Shown here: positions 8,820 through 17,815 of the stretch, in pieces
Layout of the letters: each line of letters opens with the position of its first letter
Position numbering within the stretch: the stretch's first letter is position 1
Source: Bacteroidaceae bacterium
Lineage (GTDB): Bacteria; Bacteroidota; Bacteroidia; Bacteroidales; Bacteroidaceae
Reading direction: 5' to 3'
DNA length: 64,000 nt
Assembly: GCA_900769465.1 (NCBI GenBank)
Contig: CAAGGT010000316.1
Span: 21,356-85,355 of the forward strand
Notes under the pieces: generated by a model
What the model saw: the letters and a program-made list of their open reading frames with translations, nothing else
What the model was told of the DNA's origin: nothing
Databases searched by the model: none
Program-made: the position numbers and the translations under genes

Positions 8820-9635
8820 ATGACCAAAATCAAAGGTAACAATGTACTTATCACAGGCGGCGCATCGGGCATAGGGCGCATTATGGGACGCATTGCACTG
8901 GAACGTGGTGCAAAGAGCCTTATCATATGGGACATCAACGAGCAAAGCATCGCTGGCACCATTGAGGAATACAGGAAACTGGGCACTGTAAGGGGCTATA
9001 AGGTAGATGTTTCAGACACCCTGCAGGTACAGGAAATCGTAAAAAAGACCGAAAAGGAGTGCGGCAACGTGGACATAGTCATAAACTGCGCCGGCATTGT
9101 CGCCAACAACGACACTTTCGACAAGCAGAGCATACGCGACATTGAACGCACAATCAACATAAACACAACAGCACCAATGGTCATTGCACAGCAATTCCTG
9201 CCGGGGATGCTCGAGCGCAACCACGGTCACATTTGCAACATAGCATCGGCTGCGGGTATGATATCGAACCCACGTATGTCGGTCTATGCAGCAAGCAAAT
9301 GGGCTGTGATTGGTTGGAGCGACAGTGTCCGCATTGAACTCAAGCAGATGAAAAGCAAGGTACGCTTCACCACCATTGCCCCCTACTTCATCAACACGGG
9401 AATGTTCGACGGCGTAAAATCACGCATATTCCCGATACTGAAACCCGAGCCAACATCGCGCAAGATAATGAATGCGATTGAGCGTAACAGGAACTTTAAA
9501 GGTATACCATTCGGCTATCATTTCATACGTTTTTGCCAAGCTTTGTTGCCTACTTCAATTTTTGATTGTATCTTTGGCGAAGTTGTTGGAATATTCCACG
9601 CGATGGACCACTTTACCGGCCGTCAAAAGAAATGA
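8820..9635 (+). CDS. Short-chain dehydrogenase/reductase
   Basis: 271 residues, classical SDR. The nucleotide-binding motif is TGGASGIG (residues 12-19), the NAG-type motif is NCAG, and the catalytic pair YAASK is Tyr156-Lys160 with Ser in SAAG about 13 residues earlier. The C-terminal part (PFGYHFIRFCQALLPTSIFD) is hydrophobic, as in membrane-associated retinol or sterol type SDRs. It probably oxidises or reduces an alcohol/carbonyl. The aldehyde dehydrogenase three bases downstream suggests a two-step alcohol-aldehyde-acid route. Substrate unknown. Confidence 0.88.
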   Translation: MTKIKGNNVLITGGASGIGRIMGRIALERGAKSLIIWDINEQSIAGTIEEYRKLGTVRGYKVDVSDTLQVQEIVKKTEKECGNVDIVINCAGIVANNDTFDKQSIRDIERTININTTAPMVIAQQFLPGMLERNHGHICNIASAAGMISNPRMSVYAASKWAVIGWSDSVRIELKQMKSKVRFTTIAPYFINTGMFDGVKSRIFPILKPEPTSRKIMNAIERNRNFKGIPFGYHFIRFCQALLPTSIFDCIFGEVVGIFHAMDHFTGRQKK

Positions 9636-9638
9636 GGT

Positions 9639-11021
9639 ATGAGTATAGCAAATACACCGGCAAATGAAATAAAAAGCATTGTTGCAACACAGCGCGAATA
9701 CTTTGCCACCAATGAGACGTTGGGATACCGGTTCCGCAAGGAGCAGCTCAGGAAATTGCAGTCAGCACTGGCAAAATGGGAGAAGCCGCTATGCGATGCC
9801 CTGTGGAACGACCTTCACAAATCGTCACAAGAGGCAATCCTTACCGAATTGAGTATTGTCGCAGGCGAGGTGAAGAACCACATAAAGCACTTGCGCGGAT
9901 GGATGCGTACACGCCGTGCCTGCACACCACTGAAGATGATGCCCTCGCGCAGCCGCATTGTGAGTGAGCCTTTGGGTGCCGCGCTCATCATTTCGCCGTG
10001 GAACTACCCCGTACAGTTGTTGCTCAACCCGCTCGTTGGAGCCATATCGGCAGGTTGTACTGCAATCCTCAAGCCATCGCCCTACGTCCCCAACGTATCG
10101 CGCGTTATTGAGGAGATGATTTCCGAAACATTCGACAAGCGCTACATAGCAGTAGTCCAGGGCAACCGCGATGTCAACACCGCGTTGCTCGATGAGCGCT
10201 TCGATATCATATTCTTTACAGGCAGCCCTGCATTGGGCAAAAAGGTCATGGCTGCCGCAGCAAAGAACCTCACCCCTGTTGTACTTGAACTTGGCGGCAA
10301 GAGCCCCTGTATTGTGGATGCCGATGCCGACATAAAGATTGCCGCACGCCGTATTGCATGGGGCAAGACGCTCAATGCCGGACAGACTTGTATTGCCCCC
10401 GACTATCTGCTCATCCACAATAGTCGCCGCGAGGAGTTCATCAAAGAGTTCGGCAAGGCGTTGAAACGTCTACACGGCAATGACATCAGAGCAAGCCGCC
10501 ACTTTGTGCGCCTTGTCAATGAAAAGGCATTTGAGCGTGTTGCGGGCTATCTGAAAGACGGACGTATAGTCTATGGCGGAACCACCAATGCCGCCGAGCG
10601 TTATATTGAGCCGACATTGCTTGCCGATGTACTGCCCACTGCACCCGTGATGCAGGAGGAAATTTTTGGCCCGATACTGCCAATGATACCGTTCAATAAT
10701 CTTGACGAAGCAATCACATTCATAAACGAAAGAGAGAAACCGTTGGCACTCTACTATTTTGGAAAAGAGAGCTGTGGTAAGGATGTCATACGCACCACCT
10801 CGGCCGGCGGATCGTGCATCAACGACACCATAATGCACATTGCCAACGAGAACATTCCCTTTGGTGGCGTGGGCAATTCGGGAATGGGACACTATCACGG
10901 CAAGACTAGTTTCGATGCATTCTCGCACCAGCGTTCCGTGGTAACAACACCCACCTGGATCGATTTACCTTTCCGCTATATGCCATACAAAATGTTCGGA
11001 CTGGTTAAGAAGCTATTATAA
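9639..11021 (+). CDS. Aldehyde dehydrogenase, ALDH3/fatty-aldehyde type
   Basis: 460 residues, short like the class 3 group. LELGGKSPCIVDADAD holds the general base Glu217, NAGQTCIAPDYLL the nucleophile Cys251, and FTGSP the cofactor-binding segment. A hydrophobic, basic tail (PFRYMPYKMFGLVKKLL) resembles membrane-anchoring ends of fatty-aldehyde dehydrogenases. It oxidises an aldehyde to a carboxylate with NAD(P)+. The start three bases after the SDR stop points to translational coupling. A long-chain lipid substrate is inference. Confidence 0.92.
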   Translation: MSIANTPANEIKSIVATQREYFATNETLGYRFRKEQLRKLQSALAKWEKPLCDALWNDLHKSSQEAILTELSIVAGEVKNHIKHLRGWMRTRRACTPLKMMPSRSRIVSEPLGAALIISPWNYPVQLLLNPLVGAISAGCTAILKPSPYVPNVSRVIEEMISETFDKRYIAVVQGNRDVNTALLDERFDIIFFTGSPALGKKVMAAAAKNLTPVVLELGGKSPCIVDADADIKIAARRIAWGKTLNAGQTCIAPDYLLIHNSRREEFIKEFGKALKRLHGNDIRASRHFVRLVNEKAFERVAGYLKDGRIVYGGTTNAAERYIEPTLLADVLPTAPVMQEEIFGPILPMIPFNNLDEAITFINEREKPLALYYFGKESCGKDVIRTTSAGGSCINDTIMHIANENIPFGGVGNSGMGHYHGKTSFDAFSHQRSVVTTPTWIDLPFRYMPYKMFGLVKKLL

Positions 11022-11073
11022 AGATAGAAAGAGAAGGTAGCATTTAAGGACACAAACTATTAAATTCTATTAT

Positions 11074-12036
11074 ATGAAAGAACACTTACTAAGCCTTGAC
11101 ACCCTAAACATCAATTTAGGTTCAGGAGAGATGGTCATCGTCAATTTCATACTCGCATTTGTGATGTTTGGAGTTGCACTCAGCATTAGAGTTTCCACTT
11201 TCAAAAGTATACTCAAAAAGCCAAAATCGGTGGTTATAGGATTGATGCTACAGTGGTTCGGTCTGCCGGCACTCACCTGCCTGCTGACAATTGTACTTAA
11301 CCCGATCATAACACCAATGGTTGCTTTGGGTATGATTCTTGTGGCATCATGCCCTGGTGGCAACGTATCCAATTTCCTGTCATCACTCTCAAAGGGCAAT
11401 GTAGAGCTCTCGGTGTCAATGACAGCCATCACAACACTTTTTGCATCAATAATCACCCCCTTCAACTTCTGGTTCTGGGGAACACACTACTGCAAGTTCG
11501 CAGCCATAAAGAACTCCATTCCCACATTGGACATTCCCTTCTCGGAGATGTTGTCGCAGATTATCCTCATCCTGGGATTCCCCATCGTGCTTGGTTTGCT
11601 CTGTTCGCATTATTTCCCCAGACTTTCCAAGAAAATCATCAAGCCGTCACAGATACTCTCAATCATCTGCTTTGTTGCAATGGTTGTCGTGTCAATGACA
11701 CAGGTACTCTCCGGCTTCGAGCAGCGTTGGGAGGTATATGCAGCCATCCTGTCAGCATTGGTTATTGTGGTGATACACAATGTAACAGCATTGGGAACAG
11801 GTTACTACGGCGGCAAGATGACCCAGCTGCCCACAAAGGATTGCCGCACATTGGCCATTGAGATAGGTATCCAGAACTCGGGCCTTGCACTGGCCTTGCT
11901 GTTCAACCCCGCAATCTTCGCGCCCGAGCAGTGGAAGAGCAATGGCGGTATGGTAATCGTTGCCGCACTATGGGGTATATGGCACATTATTTCGGGATTG
12001 GTTATATCAAAGATTTTCCGTCGTTCAAAAGCATAA
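11074..12036 (+). CDS. Bile acid:sodium symporter (BASS) family transporter
   Basis: 320 residues, about ten hydrophobic helices. Family hallmarks are the discontinuous-helix motif ASCPGGNVSNFLSSLSKGN (about residues 91-109) and EIGIQNSGLALALL near the C-terminus. The family imports organic anions (bile acids, pantoate, keto acids) with sodium, and the substrate here cannot be assigned. Third gene of the operon, 52 bp after the aldehyde dehydrogenase and three bases before the acyltransferase. Confidence 0.92.
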   Translation: MKEHLLSLDTLNINLGSGEMVIVNFILAFVMFGVALSIRVSTFKSILKKPKSVVIGLMLQWFGLPALTCLLTIVLNPIITPMVALGMILVASCPGGNVSNFLSSLSKGNVELSVSMTAITTLFASIITPFNFWFWGTHYCKFAAIKNSIPTLDIPFSEMLSQIILILGFPIVLGLLCSHYFPRLSKKIIKPSQILSIICFVAMVVVSMTQVLSGFEQRWEVYAAILSALVIVVIHNVTALGTGYYGGKMTQLPTKDCRTLAIEIGIQNSGLALALLFNPAIFAPEQWKSNGGMVIVAALWGIWHIISGLVISKIFRRSKA

Positions 12037-12039
12037 GTT

Positions 12040-13341
12040 ATGAGCAAAAGAAAAAAGTTGCAGGACAATGACCGCCTGTACAATTTCCTGCACTATCCTG
12101 TGGGTTTTGCTATAAAGACATCATATAGCAGCATAAAGTATATAGGAACGGAACGTATTCCCAAAGATGCAGCTGTAATCTTTGCACCCAACCACACCGG
12201 TGCGCTGATGGATGCTTTGGTGATACTTGCAATGGAACACAAGCAAAAAGTGTTCATAGCACGTGCCGACATCTTCAAGAACCCCAAAATTGCAAAACTT
12301 CTCAAGTTCTTCAAGATAATGCCTATTATGCGCATGCGTGACGGTGCCGAAGAGGTGAAGAAGAACAACAAGACAATAGAGATTGCCGCCGACGTACTCA
12401 AGGACAAGGTACCCCTGTGTATTTTCCCCGAGGGTACACACCAGGCAAAACGCTCGATGTTGCCGGTGTCAAAAGGCATATTCCGCATAGCATTGCAGGC
12501 CAGAGAACTGCTTGGCGATACCCCGTTGTACATTGTACCCGTGGGCATAAGATACGGAAACTTTTTCCGTTTCCGTTCATCTGTCCGCGTGCAGTTCGGT
12601 AACCCCATAAATGTAGGTGAATTTGTTGCGGAAAACAGCGACAGGACTGTACCGGAGCAGATGAACTTAATGAGGGAACTGTTAGAAAAACGCATAAGAG
12701 AGAACATACACTACATCCCCAACAACGAGGAGTACGATGCCAAGAACGAGATATGTGCAGCGGTATACAAGACACAAAAGAAAAAGTGCGGAAAGTTTGA
12801 TGAGAACCCATTGGTAAACGTAAACAGACAGAGTGCTAAGCATATTGAGGAACTGAAGGTTGAAAACCCCGAAGCGGCCGAGAAACTCATTACACTTGGC
12901 AAGGAGGCACACAGACTACGTACCAAAAAGAGAATCAGCCTCAAGTCTGTTACCAGACAGCCATCCATGCTGTGCCAGTTTGGGCGAGTATTACTGTTGC
13001 TTGCGACACTGCCATATACTCTCTTTGCCGCACTGGCAACACTGCCTGTGACAATTGTATGCAACATTCTTGGCAAACTATTCAAGGATAAGGCTTTCCA
13101 CAATTCGGCACGTTTTGTGGTGAAACTACTATTGTGGCCGTTGTTGCTCATCATATATATCCCCATAGCCATTGCTTGTCTGCCAAAGCTATGGGCCATC
13201 CTGGTGATATTGGCACTGATGCCTGCACCACCGGTGGCACAGGACACATTCAAGGCTCTGCGTATGGTTGTTTCCGATTTCAAATTATGGAGCAGTAAGC
13301 AACTTAAAGCAAAATATGACGAGATAAGAAAATTCTTTTAA
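12040..13341 (+). CDS. PlsC-like glycerolipid acyltransferase with extra C-terminal membrane domain
   Basis: 433 residues. The N-terminal acyltransferase domain has motif I NHTGALMD (His52, Asp58, the spacing seen in Bacteroidota homologues) and motif III FPEGTH (residues 129-134). The C-terminal third adds two or three hydrophobic helices (LLLLATLPYTLFAALATLP; LLLWPLLLIIYIPIAIACLP), about twice the length of a minimal PlsC. It should transfer an acyl chain to a lysophospholipid or similar acceptor at the inner membrane. It is in the oxidoreductase operon rather than a phospholipid locus, so its acceptor may be special. Confidence 0.9.
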   Translation: MSKRKKLQDNDRLYNFLHYPVGFAIKTSYSSIKYIGTERIPKDAAVIFAPNHTGALMDALVILAMEHKQKVFIARADIFKNPKIAKLLKFFKIMPIMRMRDGAEEVKKNNKTIEIAADVLKDKVPLCIFPEGTHQAKRSMLPVSKGIFRIALQARELLGDTPLYIVPVGIRYGNFFRFRSSVRVQFGNPINVGEFVAENSDRTVPEQMNLMRELLEKRIRENIHYIPNNEEYDAKNEICAAVYKTQKKKCGKFDENPLVNVNRQSAKHIEELKVENPEAAEKLITLGKEAHRLRTKKRISLKSVTRQPSMLCQFGRVLLLLATLPYTLFAALATLPVTIVCNILGKLFKDKAFHNSARFVVKLLLWPLLLIIYIPIAIACLPKLWAILVILALMPAPPVAQDTFKALRMVVSDFKLWSSKQLKAKYDEIRKFF

Positions 13342-13361
13342 ACAGCACAAAAAACACTATT

Positions 13362-14798
13362 ATGAAAAGACATATCACACTACTACTGTGCGCAATGCTC
13401 GCAACAACAGGCATTCTTGCGCAAAATAAAAACGAAGCGGCAAAAGATTCCTCAAAAATCAATAAAAAGGAAATAGTCAAGAAGGGATTGAATTTTGGCC
13501 CGCTACCGATTGTCGCATTCGATGCCGACAAGGGATTTCAGCTCGGTGCTTTGCTCAACATCTTTGATTTCGGTGACGGAAGCGAATATCCCAACACCCG
13601 TCAGAAACTCTATTTCGAGGCATCTTTCTTTACCAAAGGCTCACAACTTTTCGTAATCAACTACGACAACAAATTCCTCATCCCCGGTATACGTTGGGCA
13701 ACCACGGCCACACTCACAAACGATAAGGCGATGGATTTCTATGGCTTCAACGGATATATGTCACACTATGACCATGAGATGATTGCTCTTGGAAAGGACA
13801 AAGAAAACGAGCAGAACTTCATCTATACTCCCAAATACCGTACCAACCGCTTGAATTTCAATTTCAAGACCGACTTCACCGGCAACATCTGGAAGAACAA
13901 ACTCTTTTGGGAGGCGGGTTACCACTTCAACTACATTAAGGTAGGTTACCAGAACAAGCATGCCCTGAACCTTGAGAAGATAAACAAGAACAAGGAGGAG
14001 TATAAGATGTTTCCCGAGACAGAGCCAACAATCTTTGACCTCTACCGCCGTTGGGGCATAATATCTGAGGACGAGGCTTGGGGTGGCATAAATAGCGCTA
14101 TTCGCGTAGGACTTCTTTTCGACACCCGTGACAAGGAGAATGCACCTTCAAAAGGTATCTGGGCCGAGGCTCATATGACAGTTGCCCCCAAGTGGTTAGG
14201 CACAACACACGCTAATTACCGCTATTCGGCAACATTCCGTCACTACGTTCCCATTGTAAAGAACGATGTCCTCACATTCGCATACCGTCTTAACTACGAA
14301 GGTACAATCGGTAAGAGCGCACCATACTATATGCTGCCATTCATAACCACAATGGGTTCCACATATGACCGCGACGGCATGGGCGGTTACCGCACAGTGC
14401 GAGGCATTATGCGCAACCGTGTTCAGGGACTCGATATGGCATCGTACAATGTGGAACTCCGCTGGCGTTTTGTACGTTTCAACCTGTGGAAACAGAATAT
14501 AGCATTCGGCTTGAGCGTTTTCAGCGACGGTACAATGGTTACACGCAACTACGATATGTCGTTCCGTGGCGATGAGCAGTACCGCAAGGAGTACGAGGAG
14601 TACATGAGCCTCTCGGGAAATCTCAAAAACGACCGTCCCCACATCAGTGTCGGTGGAGGCTTGCGCTTCATCATGAACCAGAACTTCATTGTTGCGTTTG
14701 AATATGGTTTGCCGGTGAGCAAGTTCAGCAAGGACCCTGTCATCAAGAAACAGGACGGCAACGGAGCATTCTACATAAACACAGGATTTTTGTTCTAA
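13362..14798 (+). CDS. Outer-membrane beta-barrel, Omp85/BamA-like
   Basis: 478 residues with signal peptide MKRHITLLLCAMLATTGILAQ. No POTRA repeats are visible; after a short Lys-rich linker the barrel begins (GLNFGPLPIVAFDADKGFQL). The motif GGYRTVRGIMRNR carries the TVRG/RGxxxxR signature of the Omp85 barrel. Alternating hydrophobic strands continue to a terminal FLF, typical of a barrel end. Homologues are annotated as BamA/TamA-family or phospholipase-associated barrels. It closes the operon, so it may export or display what the upstream enzymes make (inference). Confidence 0.85.
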   Translation: MKRHITLLLCAMLATTGILAQNKNEAAKDSSKINKKEIVKKGLNFGPLPIVAFDADKGFQLGALLNIFDFGDGSEYPNTRQKLYFEASFFTKGSQLFVINYDNKFLIPGIRWATTATLTNDKAMDFYGFNGYMSHYDHEMIALGKDKENEQNFIYTPKYRTNRLNFNFKTDFTGNIWKNKLFWEAGYHFNYIKVGYQNKHALNLEKINKNKEEYKMFPETEPTIFDLYRRWGIISEDEAWGGINSAIRVGLLFDTRDKENAPSKGIWAEAHMTVAPKWLGTTHANYRYSATFRHYVPIVKNDVLTFAYRLNYEGTIGKSAPYYMLPFITTMGSTYDRDGMGGYRTVRGIMRNRVQGLDMASYNVELRWRFVRFNLWKQNIAFGLSVFSDGTMVTRNYDMSFRGDEQYRKEYEEYMSLSGNLKNDRPHISVGGGLRFIMNQNFIVAFEYGLPVSKFSKDPVIKKQDGNGAFYINTGFLF

Positions 14799-14822
14799 AT
14801 GAACTTGTCCAATATCATAAAC

Positions 14823-14853
14823 GAAAATGTCCGGCACAACGCCGGACATTTTC
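14823..14853. terminator. Terminator between barrel gene and hydF
   Basis: A 13-bp perfect stem (gaaaatgtccggc / gccggacattttc) with loop acaac and A/T ends on both sides, placed between convergent genes. Confidence 0.85.
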
Positions 14854-14854
14854 A

Positions 14855-16042
14855 TTATATCACCACCCTGTCAAGTATCCCACTTAGCGCTGCTATGGCA
14901 ATGCCATAATTTGTAATCGGGATACCCTGTGCCTTTGCCTGGCGCACACGCGACAGAACAGTGCGACGGTTGAACATACACGCCCCACAATGTATCACCA
15001 TATCATAAGCAGAAAGGTCATCAGGGAAATCATTGCCGCCCACAATATCTATTTTCAACTCCTCGCCCAACTTGCTGCGTAACAAGCGTGGCAGTTTCAC
15101 GCGCCCTATATCCTCGTTCTGCGGTATGTGACTGCACGCTTCGGCAATGAGTACACGCGCTGTCGGCGACAATGCAAGCAGAGCCTCGGCGCCGCAAAGG
15201 AAAGCATTAATATCCCCTTTGTGACGCGCCATAAGAACCGAGAAAGAGGTCAACGCAGTGCCATGTGGAATAAGCTTCTCAACCTGTGCAAACACCTGCG
15301 AATCGGTTATCACAAGCTGTGGCGGAACAACGAGCGACTGCAACAGGCGCGGCAACTCCTCGGGGGCACAGCAAAGCGGAATACAGTGCTTGTCGAGCAA
15401 ATTACGCAGAGTCTGCACCTGCGGCTGTATAATGCGCCCTTTGGGCGCAGATGCATCCTGTGGCATAACAAGCACCACAACATCACCTGGCTTTGCAAGC
15501 GAATAGGTTATATCATCAAGGTTATCATCCTTTTCATAACACCGCGCGATGCGCTCAAGCAACGCTTCACTCCCCTCGCCTGTCAAGGCCGAAAAGGGAA
15601 TGACATCACAGCCCAACACCGTTTGCCACGCAGCTACACGCTCTGCACAATCTTCGCAGTCGCACTTGCCGGCAACAACAATCACCGGCAACTGCTGTTC
15701 ATTTATCAGCACAAGCCACTCCTTTTCAAGTGCGGCATTACCATCATATTCACCAAGCAGCAGAATGGCAACATCGGTCCGTGCAAGCACCTTTCGCGCA
15801 GCATCGACGCGCATAGAACCAAGCTCACCCACATCGTCAAACCCGGCAGTGTCGGCAATAACAGCTGCGCCAACACCCGGCAATTCAATGTTTTTCCACA
15901 CGGTATCGGTAGTAGTTCCTGCAACATCGGACACAATGGAAACAGCCTGCCCTGCAATGCAGTTCACAAGCGAGGACTTGCCCGCATTCCTGCGGCCAAA
16001 TATGGCTATATGGTAACGATTGGAACGAGCAACTGAGGTCAT
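14855..16042 (-). CDS. hydF: [FeFe]-hydrogenase H-cluster maturation GTPase HydF
   Basis: Scaffold GTPase on which the 2Fe subcluster is assembled before transfer to the hydrogenase. 395 residues. The N-terminal Ras-like domain has G1 FGRRNAGKSS (residues 15-24), TTTD (G2), DTAG (G3) and the G4-like AGKCD. The C-terminal [4Fe-4S] domain carries the HydF signature CxH...HCxxC as Cys303-Ser-His305 and His351-Cys352-Gly-Ala-Cys355. Last gene of the hydE-hydG-hydF run on the minus strand, stopping at a shared terminator. All diagnostic residues are present. Confidence 0.96.
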   Translation of the reverse strand: MTSVARSNRYHIAIFGRRNAGKSSLVNCIAGQAVSIVSDVAGTTTDTVWKNIELPGVGAAVIADTAGFDDVGELGSMRVDAARKVLARTDVAILLLGEYDGNAALEKEWLVLINEQQLPVIVVAGKCDCEDCAERVAAWQTVLGCDVIPFSALTGEGSEALLERIARCYEKDDNLDDITYSLAKPGDVVVLVMPQDASAPKGRIIQPQVQTLRNLLDKHCIPLCCAPEELPRLLQSLVVPPQLVITDSQVFAQVEKLIPHGTALTSFSVLMARHKGDINAFLCGAEALLALSPTARVLIAEACSHIPQNEDIGRVKLPRLLRSKLGEELKIDIVGGNDFPDDLSAYDMVIHCGACMFNRRTVLSRVRQAKAQGIPITNYGIAIAALSGILDRVVI

Positions 16043-16102
16043 AATACAAAAAGTTTTTTAGAATCTATTACTATGAAATACACAGGGAACTTGTTGCCAT
16101 TA

Positions 16103-17521
16103 CTAGAACCTGAAATCCCTTTCGCCTTTGTCTATGCGGTCAAGATATTCGGAGGCTTTGGCGCGGGCGCGTTCATTTGGGACTGTGCCAAGCAGGCGCT
16201 TTATCATAGCTTCGCCTTTCTCTCGCGTGACGGGCGAGGCATAGTCCCGTAGATACTCTTTCAATGTTATAAGAGCATTCGGAAGGCAGCAGTTGGATAT
16301 CTGCCCGTTCTTCAACAGCGTCATAAAGCGGTCACCTGTGCGCCCCTCGCGGTAGCAGGCTGTGCAGAAACTGGGAATGTGGTCAAGGTCGAGAAGCCAC
16401 TCGACCACCTCATCGAGCGTGCGGTGGTCGGCAATATCGAACTGCGCGGAGTTCTCATCGGAAGTCTCCTCGGTCACATATCCGCCAACACTGGTGCGCG
16501 AACCGCCACTAATCTGCGAAACACCAAGTTCCAACAATCTCTCGCGGCTCTTGGCGCTCTCACGGGTTGAGATTATCATTCCTGTATATGGCACGGCAAT
16601 GCGTATGATTGCTACAATCTTGTAGAAGATATCATCGGGAACTGCATTCTCAAAATCGGCAGTGTCAACGTCATCGGCTTTGCAAAGGCGCGGCACACTT
16701 ATGGTGTGCGGTCCAACACCGTATGTTGCCTCAAGATGTTCGGCGTGCATCAGAAGACCTATTAAATCGTAGCGATAAGTCTCGAGTCCAAAGAGAACAC
16801 CAATGCCGACATCGTCTATGCCACCCTGCATTGCACGGTCCATTGCCTCGGTGTGCCAGGCATAATTTTTTTTAGGGCCTGTGGGATGCAGCATCTCGTA
16901 ATTTGCCTTGTTGTATGTCTCCTGAAAAAGTATGTATGTCCCGATACCGGCATCGTGCAGACGACGGTAGTTCTCTACGGTGGTTGCTGCAATGTTCACG
17001 TTCACACGGCGTATCGCTCCGTTCTTGTGCTTTATGCTATAGATCGTTTCTATGCTCTCGAGGATATACTCAATGGGGTTCATCAGCGGGTGTTCGCCGG
17101 CCTCAAGGGCAAGGCGCTTGTGCCCCATATCCTGCAGGGCAATAACCTCGGCACGTATTTCGTCCTGTGTGAGTTTCTTGCGACGTATGCTCTTGTTCTT
17201 TGCGTGATAGGGGCAATAGACACACCCGTTGACACAATAATTGGACAAATACAACGGCGCGAACATAACTATGCGGTTGCCATAGAAACGGTGTTTTATT
17301 TCGTTGGCAAGGGCGTATATCTGCTGCACAATGTCAGGGTCATTGCACTCAAGCAACACAGCGGCCTCGCGGTGTGTTATCCCTTTGAAGAAGCGCGCTT
17401 TGTCCAATATGCTTTGCACAAGTGCCATATCATTACAGTTCTCGCGTGCATATTGCATTGTGGAACGTATTTCACTGTCACAAATGAATTCGGTTGCTAT
17501 TGTAGATTTCGGATTGTACAT
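16103..17521 (-). CDS. hydG: [FeFe]-hydrogenase maturation radical SAM tyrosine lyase HydG
   Basis: Splits tyrosine into p-cresol, CO and cyanide and builds the Fe(CO)2(CN) synthon of the H-cluster. 472 residues, normal length. The radical SAM CX3CX2C motif is Cys96-VNG-Cys100-VY-Cys103, and the C-terminal auxiliary cluster motif CX2CX22C is Cys386-Cys389-Cys412. The start MYNPKSTIATEFICDSEIRS is the first ATG of the frame and fits family N-termini. The 270 bp between it and hydE is filled by a tandem repeat. Confidence 0.97.
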   Translation of the reverse strand: MYNPKSTIATEFICDSEIRSTMQYARENCNDMALVQSILDKARFFKGITHREAAVLLECNDPDIVQQIYALANEIKHRFYGNRIVMFAPLYLSNYCVNGCVYCPYHAKNKSIRRKKLTQDEIRAEVIALQDMGHKRLALEAGEHPLMNPIEYILESIETIYSIKHKNGAIRRVNVNIAATTVENYRRLHDAGIGTYILFQETYNKANYEMLHPTGPKKNYAWHTEAMDRAMQGGIDDVGIGVLFGLETYRYDLIGLLMHAEHLEATYGVGPHTISVPRLCKADDVDTADFENAVPDDIFYKIVAIIRIAVPYTGMIISTRESAKSRERLLELGVSQISGGSRTSVGGYVTEETSDENSAQFDIADHRTLDEVVEWLLDLDHIPSFCTACYREGRTGDRFMTLLKNGQISNCCLPNALITLKEYLRDYASPVTREKGEAMIKRLLGTVPNERARAKASEYLDRIDKGERDFRF

Positions 17522-17570
17522 AATTCACTTCATTTATTCACCATTCATAACTTGTACAGGTTTTCTCATT

Positions 17571-17815
17571 TAACCGCACTTCGTGCGCTTGAACCTGCTA
17601 TCGCTTACTCGCAGCTTTCACTTTTCACTTTTCACATTTCAGTTTTCAGCTTTAACCGCACTTCGTGCGCTTGAACCTGCTATCGCTTACTCGCAGCTTT
17701 CACCTTTCAGTTTTCAGCTTTAACCGCACTTCGTGCGCTTGAACCTGCTATCGCTCGCTGTGCAATCTGCAAGTAAACTTGCATTGCGCTCGCTTAACCG
17801 CAGCTTTCACTTCCA
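17571..17815. repeat. Tandem repeat between hydE and hydG
   Basis: Three copies of a unit beginning taaccgcacttcgtgcgctt start at 17571, 17653 and 17721 (periods 82 and 68), each followed by gaacctgctatcgcttactc and a gcagctttcac-rich spacer of variable length. Each unit holds a GCAC-TTC-GTGC hairpin. A fourth, divergent end (17761-17815) adds tgcaatctgcaagtaaactt, a hairpin with gcattgc, and runs into the last codons of hydE. Same word family as 3270-3350 and 49113-49185. Confidence 0.85.

Noticed and set aside
15128..16036. Plus-strand open frame antisense to hydF
   Set aside because: hydF carries all diagnostic residues; the antisense product is Arg/Asn/His-rich and unlike any family.
17571..17815. 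CRISPR array between hydE and hydG
   Set aside because: Unit lengths vary (82, 68), spacers share sequence with the repeats, no cas genes.
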